A stretch of DNA of 64,000 nt, taken from Eudorina sp. 2006-703-Eu-15. Its lineage: Eukaryota; Chlorophyta; Chlorophyceae; Chlamydomonadales; Volvocaceae. Under the pieces are notes generated by a model. The model saw nothing but the letters and a program-made list of their open reading frames with translations, did no database searches and was not told where the DNA came from. Positions 31,401-40,341 of this stretch are shown here, one piece after another (within the stretch, counting starts at the first letter, position 1; each line of letters opens with the position of its first letter). The stretch lies in the NCBI GenBank assembly GCA_003117195.1, contig BDSI01000097.1, positions 1-64,000 of the forward strand. Reading direction: 5' to 3'. The position numbers were made by a program, and so were the translations under genes.

Positions 31401-31600
31401 GCCGGTTGGGCCCATGCGCGCTGCCGGGCATCGAGCTGGAGGCGGTAGGCGTGGATGTCCTCCCGGGAGGGGTGTTCCGCGTCTGCGGTCGCGGTCGCGT
31501 GCACCGTTGGCCTCCAGGAGGTGTCTGGGCGCCAGGACGGGTCGCCGTGCGGCTCTGAGCCGCTCACGGAGTTCAGCCTGGCATCTGCTGTCGGGGTCAA
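19481..31600 (-). CDS. Ankyrin-repeat TRP-like cation channel (8 exons, 5' end unresolved)
   Basis: Exons in coding order: 31600-26555, 26047-24228, 23877-23804, 23305-23043, 22597-22524, 21683-21478, 21109-20853, 20227-19481. All junctions are GT-AG and sum to 8,487 in-frame bases (~2,828 residues). The first exon has no ATG near 31600, so an upstream exon is likely (acceptor candidate at ~31617). Ankyrin repeats lie at residues ~90-400 (HGCTPLSVAAALGHLDIVRL; SPLAAAALWGDLAVVTALL), followed by long Gln/Pro/Ala-rich linkers. The ion-transport unit comes from exons 3-7: S1 (VIFVMFMNRLLYTALF), S2, S3 (WNVCDLVDAGL), an S4 without regular arginines, S5, a pore loop with LFGDFNYG, and S6 ILLNILIAIVGDAYDRV, typical of TRP-type channels. 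The last exon encodes a charged, probably coiled-coil tail. Two extra hydrophobic segments lie in exon 2. The order of domains matches ankyrin-bearing TRP channels; ion selectivity cannot be read. Confidence 0.85.
22935..23042 (-). repeat. Long purine (G-rich) tract at intron 5' end
   Basis: Almost pure C/T on the plus strand, hence G/A on the coding strand, starting directly at the splice donor (gtagggggg). It lies in the intron after the exon that encodes S2-S3 of the channel. Runs of four or more G would allow quadruplex or triplex structures in the pre-mRNA or DNA. Confidence 0.75.
26056..26120. repeat. 15-bp tandem repeat next to splice acceptor
   Basis: About four units of gggtcgggtggtgtc, beginning ~8 bases from the acceptor of the intron upstream of the 24228-26047 exon. 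On the coding strand the repeat is C-rich and could act as the pyrimidine tract. Confidence 0.8.
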
Positions 31601-31616
31601 CGGGACGGGGCGAAGT

Positions 31617-33083
31617 CCTGTTGGTTTGGCCTAACAGCAAGATACTCCTTGCAGGTCAGCTTTTTCATGCAGCGCTTGCCTTTGTCCAGCAGTGACGAAG
31701 TCCTGTCACGACTGTGCTGCATCACGACTGTCGCACCCCAAAGCGACTTTCTTCGTCATTGCGCAGAATAATTAATCCGCTAGAACGTTGTTGTCGCATT
31801 TTGGCTGGCAACAATGTGCGGGACAGCAGTATCACACGCAGTTTGATAAAGCAGCCGCGTTGATATATGTTTAGCCGCAAGGGATTTAGATTGTTCAATG
31901 TAAGAAATAGCCTGTGGTGGTTGCTGTCACAATTCTCCCCCGCCAGGAAGAGGAGCCTGCGCAGGCAGTGCTTGCAATCTGCGCAGGATAGAATTGTCCC
32001 TTACCGGCACAATGCCATCTGAACTGCAAATATAGAATCTGGTCATGGACGTATAATACTCGGAGGTTAGTACCGCACGTCCCTTAGTAGCAGTTGTTAA
32101 CGGTTGATCATCCGGGACAGCATTTCGCCATTTCCCACTCCGGGCAGATTGAAAATGCCACGGTGATTTCAGTTGCCAAAGATCATGGCTTGGTTTTTGG
32201 ACCCGGCACAACCAACCCGCACACAGGGGACGAAGGCCAAGGGGATACCGTTGCCTCCAGGAAAACTTAACATGCCTCCCTGTTTAAGTTAATGTCACGA
32301 TCACTCCATGAGTCAGAAATGGGTCACGGCTTGGTGCCAGCGACACAGCGAGCCAGCGAGTCAGCGTCCTTCAGCCAACTGTGGTACATCAAACCCAAAC
32401 AAAGCCATGTGTAGCGTGGCCACAGGAATCGATAGCAAAGAGCTGCATGAATATTCCGTGCGCGATCGTAAGAACAGATGAGGCGCGTTGCGCTGAACGT
32501 TATTGTTGTGTCCAAACTTCATATCAACATACTTTAAAATACGATAGCAGTGCCAGCTTATTATAATGCTCATTTGTTGTTGCAGCTGCTTTTAGAAGCA
32601 CTGGACACGGCATGTGCAGGTAGCTGTTCCGATCCCGTTCAATGTACGGACGCCCCATTTATTCACCTCTGTTACGCATTCGACGCAGACTGCATTTTGT
32701 CATTCACCATTCTGTTACCGCTTTAAATCTGAACCGTTAAAATTGAGTAAGCGAGATGGCCTATCCTTGCGAAACCAGTAATTGAAAGGCAAAGACCTCG
32801 ATTTTTTCGACATGGGGAATGAGGTAAGTCCTAACTGTTCTTACCTTGGCACGGCTGTCGGGCACAAGGTCCCGCTCTACTTGCATGTTGCTGTGTAGCC
32901 CGAAAAGTTTGACCTCCTAGTGCTAGTGGAAGCCCTCTCTTCCACGGCACATGAATATAACCGGTCTGAGCTAAGGGCGCCGCGCTCCGGAGTCCCCTAG
33001 TCGTGCGTGCCTCCCTCGTCAACCAACCTCCCCTCCCCTCTCGTCCCTCGCCCTTGCCCGGCCCTGCCCTCACATCGCGCCAG
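31617..33083. other. Divergent intergenic region of two ankyrin genes
   Basis: About 1.45 kb of lower GC content separating the minus-strand channel from the plus-strand ankyrin/RING gene. It probably holds both promoters and the missing first exon(s) of the channel. One minus-strand frame (32211 down to ~32004) has ordinary composition and ends at a good donor (ccg|gtaagg). It could be an exon, but its phase 0 does not fit the phase-1 acceptor at ~31617, so I leave it unassigned. Confidence 0.4.
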
Positions 33084-34951
33084 ATGTCCCTATCCGAGGC
33101 CGACCTCCAGGCCGGCCCGACCGCACTACAAGCCCGCATTCGTGCCGGCGCAAATGCCAACAAGCGATTGCTGTTCCCCCGAGACGTGGGGCCGCTGCCG
33201 AAGGGCTGCAAATGCACACCGCTGGGCTTCGCCGTCCTCTCCTGGAACCAGGACTTGCTCGAAGCCCTCCTCGCCGTCGGAGCCGACCCAAACAAGCGCG
33301 TGGGCCTCCCAGCGCGTTTTGAATTCACCCCGCTACAGCTGGCAGTAGCATTCGGCTTCGCGACTGGAGTTCGGGCACTGCTACAGCGTGGCGCCGACCC
33401 GAACGCGCCGCTACAGCCCAAACGCAGCGGCCATATCGCCCCCGCAGCAAGTGCGGTGGCCCCGCCGGCGCAGCAGTTACTCCTGCCCGACTGCCTTGCG
33501 CGATCCAAGGCCGGCGACGCCCCACTCCACGTCGCCATAGACTGCGCCGCGGGGCCTGGTGCCTCGCCGGAGAATGTGGGAGGCAGCCGAATGGAGGTGG
33601 TGGAGGCGCTTATCGGGCACGCCGCCACGGACCTCAACCGCCGCAACGCGCGCGGCCGTACACCGCTGTACAAGGCCTGCAAGCGCCGCATCGAGGTCTT
33701 CGTGGCGCTCCTCGCCACCCACCCTGGAGTGGACGTGAACGCAGGCGGGGCGCTGTTTGCCGCCATCAAGGTGGAGAGCCCGCAGTTGGTGCGCGCGCTG
33801 CTGCAGGCCGGCGCTATTGCAGCGTGCGCCGGACAGGACGAGCACGGTCGCACTCCGCTGTCGTTCGCGCTGCGGCAGGATGGCGGGCGCAGCAGCCGCG
33901 AGTCGGGCGGCACAGGGCGCGACGAAATTGTACGGATGCTCGTACAGGCGGGGTCGCCGGTGTACCCGGAGATGCTGACGTTTGCTGAGGAGCGAGGTTG
34001 GCAGGACGTGCTGGCGGCGCTTCGAGAGGGGCTGCCGCCGCTGCAGGCGGCGGCGCCTGTCGGCATCGGCATCGGCAGTGGAACCGGCACCGGCAGTGAA
34101 ACCGGCACCGGAACCGGCACCGGCAGCGGCCCAGTGGCGTTGGACCGCGCCAATGGTGCCGACGATGGCGCTGGAGGCGATAGATGGCGGGAGGTTGTCG
34201 ACGCTGCGCGGCGAGGCGCAGTGGCTTCAGGGCCGCCACCACAACGACCGATGAGCGCAGTGACGGCAGCGCTGATGCGCTTGACAAGGGCCCCCCAGCA
34301 CCGTCGTGCAAGCAACACTCAGCCAGCTAATAGTGACGCCAGCCCCACCAGCGGCGGCGGCGGCCGAGTCGGCAGTCACAGCAGCCCCACCGGCGGCGAC
34401 GGGGCCCCGTCGCGGCTTGCCGCGGGTGCGGTGGCGGCGCCGTCAGGCGCCGCCGCCGCCGCCGCCAGAACCTCCTCCTCGCCGACGGCGGCTTCGCCGC
34501 CGCGTCGGTGGCCGCAGTCCAGGGCCGCCTCGTCATCGTCGGTGGTGACCTGGCGATGGCGGCCTGCCACGCCGCGTCCGCCGGCTGTGGCCGGTGCGCT
34601 CCTGAAGAATCCCATTATGGTGTTTTTCGCCCCCGTCCTGTTTCCGATTTTGATACTCGAAGGCATGGCCCAAGCCCTGATCGCCTTCGGCGAGGTGATC
34701 AAGTTCGCCCTGATGATCATGTTGTGCATCGCGGTCTTCCTCACGCCTGCCGTACTGTACGGGCTGTACACGGCGGTGCGGGGCCTGGTGTGGCTGCTTA
34801 GCCTTGCGTTTGGGGGCGGTGGTACAGTAACGAAGGACGGCGGATCGGCAGGTGCGCTCAAGGCTGACCAGAGCAGCAGCAGCAGCATAAGAATCACGGT
34901 GCGGACGACGCCCACGGCGCCCTCGGGATGCCCCGAGGTGTTGGGGGCAGG

Positions 34952-34987
<36 letters not shown>

Positions 34988-35822
34988 AGACAGCAGCCTG
35001 GCGAGCGACCCGGGGCAGACGCCTGTGAGTAATCTCGGGACGGCAGCAGGGGCCGTGCTATCGAGTTGCGTGATGTCGTCGGCGGCGCCCGCTCAGGACG
35101 TAGAGGTCCTTCTCGGAGGGGGCGCCTCGCTCCAGAACCAAGCGTTGTTGTGCGACGCACAACCGCCGCTGTCACTGCAGCCACCAGCCTGCGCCAGCGC
35201 CGTCCTTGCTACAGCCGTGGAAGTCACAACTGGCGCCGCATACGGAGCAGCTGCTTCTGCTACCGCTGCTACTGCCGAGCCTGGGGACTTTCTCGGTCCG
35301 AGTGTTGCTGTGGCAGGCACCGGCGGTTGGAGCGCGCTCTCAGTATTCTGGACCGTGTGGAACGGGTACCTAGGGTTCTGTGTTGCGATCGCTGCGTGGC
35401 TTATTGCGATGGTGGGTGTGAGGCTGTGTATCGACGGTGCCGTGGTCCTGCTGCAGCGGTGCTTGCCGCCTCGCAGCCAGCTCGCGGTATACCTTGGCGG
35501 CAGGATCAACCGCCGCCGACGCAACGGAGGCGGCGGCAGCGGCGGCGGCAGTGGCAGTGGCGCCGGCGGCGGCAGTGGCGCCGGCGGCGGCAGCATCTCT
35601 CAGTCGGAGAGCGGCTGGGAGGCCGTGTTCCTACTGCTTGCGCTTCTGTGCCGGCTGTTCAAGGGCACGTCCTTTGGGGCGCTGCTCCAAGTCGTTGCCG
35701 TCGGCACAGCGCTCGACGCGCTGGTGAGCTTGGTGTACGGCTACGTACAGCAGTACGGCCGCACGTCGCCGTTGCGGGATGCCGTTCAAGACATACAGCT
35801 CATAGCGGACTTGCCGTCGGCT

Positions 35823-35860
<38 letters not shown>

Positions 35861-36167
35861 CCAGTTGCCTGCAGTTGGCGGCGGAGCCGACGGCCCTGAC
35901 GCTGCACGAAGCGGTCCCAGCGGGGACGGTGGCCACACAGCAGGTGTGCCGCCGGCTCGTGCGCTGGATGCTGACAGCGGCGGGTTGGAAGGGATGTGCT
36001 GCGTTTGCATGAGCGCGCGTGCCGTCGTTGGTTTCGTACATCGTGATGTCGTACACTGCTGCATCTGTAGTGATTGCGAGGCTGCGCTCCGCAGCCGGGG
36101 CAAGCTCGGCAAGTGTCTTATATGCAAGCGTGCCGCCGCGGCCGTTGCCAAAGTGGTCGTGACGTGA
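33084..36167 (+). CDS. Ankyrin-repeat multipass membrane protein with C-terminal RING-like finger
   Basis: One uninterrupted frame of 1,027 residues from ATG 33084; the frame is open further upstream without an ATG. Residues ~10-300 hold about six or seven ankyrin repeats (CTPLGFAVLSWNQDLLEALL; FTPLQLAVAFGFATGVRALL; GRTPLYKACKRRIEVFVALL). A Gly/Thr-rich tandem (~325-345) and a low-complexity linker follow. Hydrophobic membrane segments lie at ~510-566 (IMVFFAPVLFPILIL and on), ~755-790 and ~843-889, the last two separated by a Gly/Ser linker, then a run of ~16 prolines (~913-928). Residues ~971-1019 form a C3HC4-like finger: CCVC, DVVHCCICSDC, CLIC. The usual third cysteine before the His is Val. 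Such C-terminal fingers often act as E3 ubiquitin ligases; that role, and whether zinc is held normally, is inference. It is divergent from the channel gene and is the source of the broken copy at 2.8-3.5 kb. Confidence 0.8.
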
Positions 36168-36177
36168 GTCATGTCGT

Positions 36178-36207
36178 ACAGCGTGTAGTCGTACAACTAC
36201 ACGCTGT
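36178..36207 (+). terminator. Perfect 12-bp hairpin just after the ankyrin/RING gene stop
   Basis: ACAGCGTGTAGT and ACTACACGCTGT flank a six-base cgtaca loop. The first arm starts 11 bases after the stop codon. There is no U-tract and this is a nuclear gene, so a bacterial-type terminator is not implied. A 3' UTR stem-loop is the simplest reading. The type label is the nearest available. Confidence 0.5.
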
Positions 36208-38941
36208 GCTGACGGCCACTCCATGGGCTGGCCATCTTGAACTTTCGTCCGGAAGGTCGTTGTCGGTTGCCTTGCGGCGGTTGCAAGACGTTGGGGGAGG
36301 CCGGGGGTGAGGGTGTGGGTGACCGTCGGTGAGGTAGGCAGCAAGGGGGACAGGGCGGGGTTTGGTTCTGGGTGAACCGACGGCGTGGGTGTGGGCGGGT
36401 TTGGTTCGCCGTCTGTTGGACCTGTCTCACCCGAGGTTAAAACAGGGATTGATCTGCGGTTGGGCGAGGGCGTGGTGGGTCTCCTGCCTAAATGGACTGA
36501 AAGCGGCAGCCAAGGGATGGCAGCACAAGGCCCGATATCTGTCCCTCCTTATCTCATGTCGTGCAATGCCCACACTGCCGGTTGGTATTGCCGTACTTGG
36601 GTTCGAAGCGGAATGGATCCAGCCCGCCGCGTGTTCCTCGTGCGGGATGGGGTGCGGTGGGAGGACAGGCGCGCAGGATGACGGCAGAATGGGTGCTGCC
36701 TGGGTGAGGCGACCCACGGGTCGGGAAAGTGATCCGCTGCAAGGTATGAAGCGGGTGTTGGTGCGGCGGGTGGCCTCTGACCTCGAGTGTGGCAATCGTG
36801 ACAAATGCAATTGCTGCTGTAGAGCTGCTGTAGCTGCTGTAGAATATTCGACGTGTGCTGTACTTGCAGCGGGGCTGCGTCGTACCCCCCGTGTGTGTTT
36901 AACAAGAAGCCCACCCCGTGTGTTTTGCTTAGGTAGGCAGAGCAGGAGTGCGTGACATGCACAGGCGGATTAGCGCCCGAAGGTTGCACGTATGCGTATA
37001 AAATATACCCATTGCCCGACCCATATCTGACCGGGCCTGGCACTGGCCAAAGGGCTGTTAACCCGCGGGCTGCTCTGCCAATACATCGGCCTGGTGCTTT
37101 CAAGTACTTTGCCTTGAACAATGCTTAAAACCCGGGGGTCTTTGTCACCAGGCCATGTACTCGTGATGAAACGACCTGTGGCGAAGGCGTGTACGTAACA
37201 TGCATGCTTGTGTCTGAACGACGACTTGTGATTTGGCAAGGTCAGCGGTTGGTGTGTGGGGTTGAACCACGACCAGAAACGGTGGGTGTAGATGTCATCT
37301 GGATGGACCTGTGGCTGTGTGGCAATGGTATCGATCGAGTTGAGGGGTCTGCGCTGGAGAGTGCGCCTCGTGCTTTATTTGACTGTGAGGAAGTCAAGCC
37401 CCCGCCGGCGTCTGCCATCGTCCGCCATCACCCATGTCTGCAGCGAGGTGCAGAATGCGCACATTGTTGTTCATCCGCCAATGCCATCAACACCATGATA
37501 TTGCCATCGCATTGCCGTATGCTCTTTGTTGAACGAGGAGTGAGTGGTGCGTTTGGTCGGCGGCTGTGTCAGTCGAATAACGGTTGGAAATTTGCAGCAG
37601 CTAGCTAGGTAGCTCATCCAAGGAGATCGGGGAAGTTCGCTGCTGTCAGGCGGCTCGTCGTCCTTCATGTTTGCATGTGTATACATTTGTTTGATTGTAT
37701 GCGGATCTAGGCTTGACTCTTTCGCAGCGGCGGTTGGTGAATCCCATTGGTTAGGTTGTGTGCGTGTCATGGTTCGTTGGGTTTCTTATCCCCGTACGCA
37801 CCCCCGTACAAGTACAAACTACCCATACGAGCCGTTGCCGTTAGGTTGTAGACTTTGCCTAGCGGCAGCGGCCGGATGGAAGAGATGCATGGGGGTGCTG
37901 ACTCGGCCTCATAACCAGCGGATGCGCTCCCGTACCCATTGCGAGCTACGGCGCAGCGACGTGCGCACCTGTTGCACTTCGTTTGGGGCATTACGGACGG
38001 CTGTGGCGTCCTACCGGCCCAGGCGAGGGCAGGTCCATCCACCGCTTGAAGGCCGCAGCATGAGCCTACATCACCACCAGCGCGCTCCTGCTGCTTGTAT
38101 GGTGGGTTTATCTACCGTACTGTGGCAAGGAATGGCGCACGCTTGGCGGCGCTGCATTCGAAACGGGCAATTCGTGACAGGCACATGCCTCCTTGTCCCC
38201 TACATCATTTGTCCTCCGGACACGAACGTCACTGCGACATCGAACACCACGGAATTTCTCGCGGATGTGAAAGGGTGATTATTATTAGGATGTTACAAAG
38301 GGTGATGGTCACGCATGCCAGCCGTGCAGTCCGCGCACATGACCGACGGCCGGGCCTTAGCGATGCCATGACCAATGAAACAGCCCCAGGAATGGGCAGA
38401 CGAGGCGAGAGAGCCGGAGAGCTGCGGCTGGATCGTGGTGGTAAGGGCAGCCGCGTAAGCGCTTCGTACGGCGGTTCGCGGCACCGCCGGAGAAGTACAC
38501 GTAGAATCAAGAGGCGGGCTGCCAAGAGTCAGTTTGTACTAAATTTTCATTGTTTGGTTTATGCAGACCCTTCAATTTAAGGGGTGTGGCGTGTTGCGGA
38601 AGTGGGTTTGTGTGGTGGCGGGATGGATATCGCACTTCCGGGTGAGTTCTTAAGGTTTATGTTACTGTGGCACATTATCTACGTATATATTTCGGACACC
38701 GGTTAGGCGCATGAAGCTGGCGCTGTCGGAAGGTCGAATCCCTGTCGAAGAAGTTTGGAGGGGCAACAGCAAAGAGTTTCGAAGTCTTCCAGCGACGAAA
38801 AGGATTATGATAAAGCAAATTCTCTTCATCTGATTTTATGTGAGACCAAGGAAATTCATGCACACGCGTAATACCTCGATTATGATTCCGTTTTGTTGTT
38901 TCAGTTTCAGAGTAAATTGGAAAAACCATGATAGAGACTTT
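36208..38941. other. No gene recognised
   Basis: I find no domain-bearing reading frame. At 37018-37065 the words catatctg, ccgggcc and cactggcc, followed by gttaacccgc, resemble the 3' terminus of the LINE family at 4.2 kb (catatctgccgggccgacactggcc...ctaacccg). This may be a diverged LINE or SINE tail. From ~38540 to 38941 the GC content is lower. Confidence 0.4.
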
Positions 38942-40215
38942 ATACTTTTGAAGTGGAGTCTTGTGTCCACATACAGCACCAGACCAGCTTCACAAAAGGA
39001 ACTCGGCGAGCAACGATGCCCACTTTTTCGGCCCACCTACCTTCCAAATCCAACTCTATGTGTATGGATACGGACGGCCTAACAGAATCCGGGGTTGTAT
39101 TGCAGATATACAGTAGGTTCATTGGATCGGTCCTGTGCGCAAGTATGTCAAGCAAGTTCTGCCCTTTTGGTGTCGACATCGCCAGCTCTTCATAGCCTGT
39201 CATAGCTTATGCCATTTTTATTGATTTTGAAGAGTCTGACCAGTCAAGACATCGATACATCAGCAATTTGCCAATCTAGGGCCTTATCATGCACTGTTTG
39301 AGTCCTGTTAGCTACGATTGTCAAACTTTTGGCAATTCTAGCAGGAAGAGCAATCAAAACGAACAAAAAATGTTGGCTGCTTAGTGGCGAGCGGATTCCC
39401 TGACCTGGCGGCACCTCACCGCAAGCAGCAACGTCAAACCCCTAGCTCAGGAGCGACTACTGTTACTGGTTCGTGCTCGATAAACTTTAAATGTGCACAT
39501 TAAGGTATACGGGGTTCTTGGAAGAAACCATCTTTATGGAGGAGGCATGCAGTTTTACTCACCCAGGTCTTGTATTATATCCTCGATAATGGGGATCTGG
39601 GGACAGTTTCGCAGAGAATTATGAAATATGAAACCCTGCAAAAACGTGTCATGGTCTGCTAGCGTCTGTACTTGAGGACCGTGTCACCGTGCTGGCTACC
39701 GACTCGGGGCGACTCAAGCACGGACAACACAAACGCTGCATCTGATCTTCTGCGGTACATACTTCACGCATTATGATCCATCGCTGTCCGCCTCAAAAGG
39801 TGCTACAGAGGCTTGGGCGGCTGACCCTGCCTGCTGGCGGCCCACGGGCCGTGCGTACGTATCCGTACTCGTCGCTTGTTTCGTACTTCATTCCTCGCAG
39901 ACAACCTGCTCGGATGCTCTTTCTCGCTGACAACATGTCCGGCAGCTGCTGCCCTCCTCGTAGTGAAATCAGCGGACACTCATTGCGGAAGCCCACACCT
40001 CGAGCTGCGCATCGGATGGCGCTGCTAGTGCTGGTACTGCTGGCGCCGCTGACATTACGGAGCCCTGGTACGGCAATACTACAAACGTGGCATGCCCAAC
40101 CGTACGACGAACGCACGGAGGTTGACGGGCATTCGGCGCTCGCTCGACAGTTGCGGTTACACGCGACCTTGCGGCAAGCGCGCATACATTTGTGACGGAA
40201 ACCAGAATCGCAGTA
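38942..40215. repeat. Left 1,274-bp direct repeat flanking the 10.2-kb LINE
   Basis: The same length as 50425-51698 and, wherever I compared the two, identical. The pair brackets the LINE exactly: this copy ends cgcagta and is followed by the element's (taa)n tail; the other begins atacttttg right after the element's 5' end. Its content looks like host DNA. A minus-strand ATG at 39203 opens a 163-base frame ending at a gtaggt donor (39041-39203). A plus-strand ATG at 40016 opens a 59-codon frame with a signal-peptide-like start (MALLVLVLLAPLTL). Neither is assigned to a gene. Confidence 0.92.
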
Positions 40216-40237
40216 ATAATAATAATAATAATAATAG
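40214..40237 (-). repeat. (TAA)n tail at 3' end of the LINE
   Basis: About seven TAA/TTA units at the junction between the left direct repeat and the element, i.e. at the 3' end of the minus-strand LINE. This is a common form of non-LTR tail. Confidence 0.85.
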
Positions 40238-40249
40238 TACGCCGGCCGG

Positions 40250-40320
40250 AGCCTGGCGTGTATTAAGGGGGTGGGGAACTGAGGGGTGGCGTAGTCACCC
40301 CTGTATGCCCGCACCACCGG
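40250..40320 (-). repeat. 71-bp fragment of the Penelope-like element in the LINE 3' UTR
   Basis: Apparently identical to 13874-13944, in the same (minus) orientation. At 13.9 kb it is part of the continuous Penelope-like reading frame (VVRAYRGDYATPQFPTPLIH), so that is its native context. Here it sits 21 bases after the LINE stop codon and just before the tail, inside the direct repeats. Confidence 0.9.
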
Positions 40321-40341
40321 GGAAGCCTAGGTTGGTTATTA

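Noticed and set aside
30185..31558. 457-codon plus-strand Arg-rich frame
   Set aside because: Antisense to the ankyrin exon, with no domains; explained by high GC.
26450..31600. Ankyrin protein as a separate gene ending at 26450
   Set aside because: The frame runs through a good donor (ctgcag|gtgcgc at 26554) into intron sequence. Joining at 26555/26047 continues in frame into the channel part, and the whole eight-exon sum is divisible by three.
31927..32211. Minus-strand 94-codon frame with a good splice donor
   Set aside because: Protein-like composition, but no domain and its splice phase does not match the nearest acceptor of the channel gene. Left as unassigned.
37018..37065. LINE or SINE tail related to the 4.2-kb LINE 3' terminus
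   Set aside because: Word-level similarity over only ~45 bases. No adjoining LINE body or (GT)n tract, so not annotated as an element.
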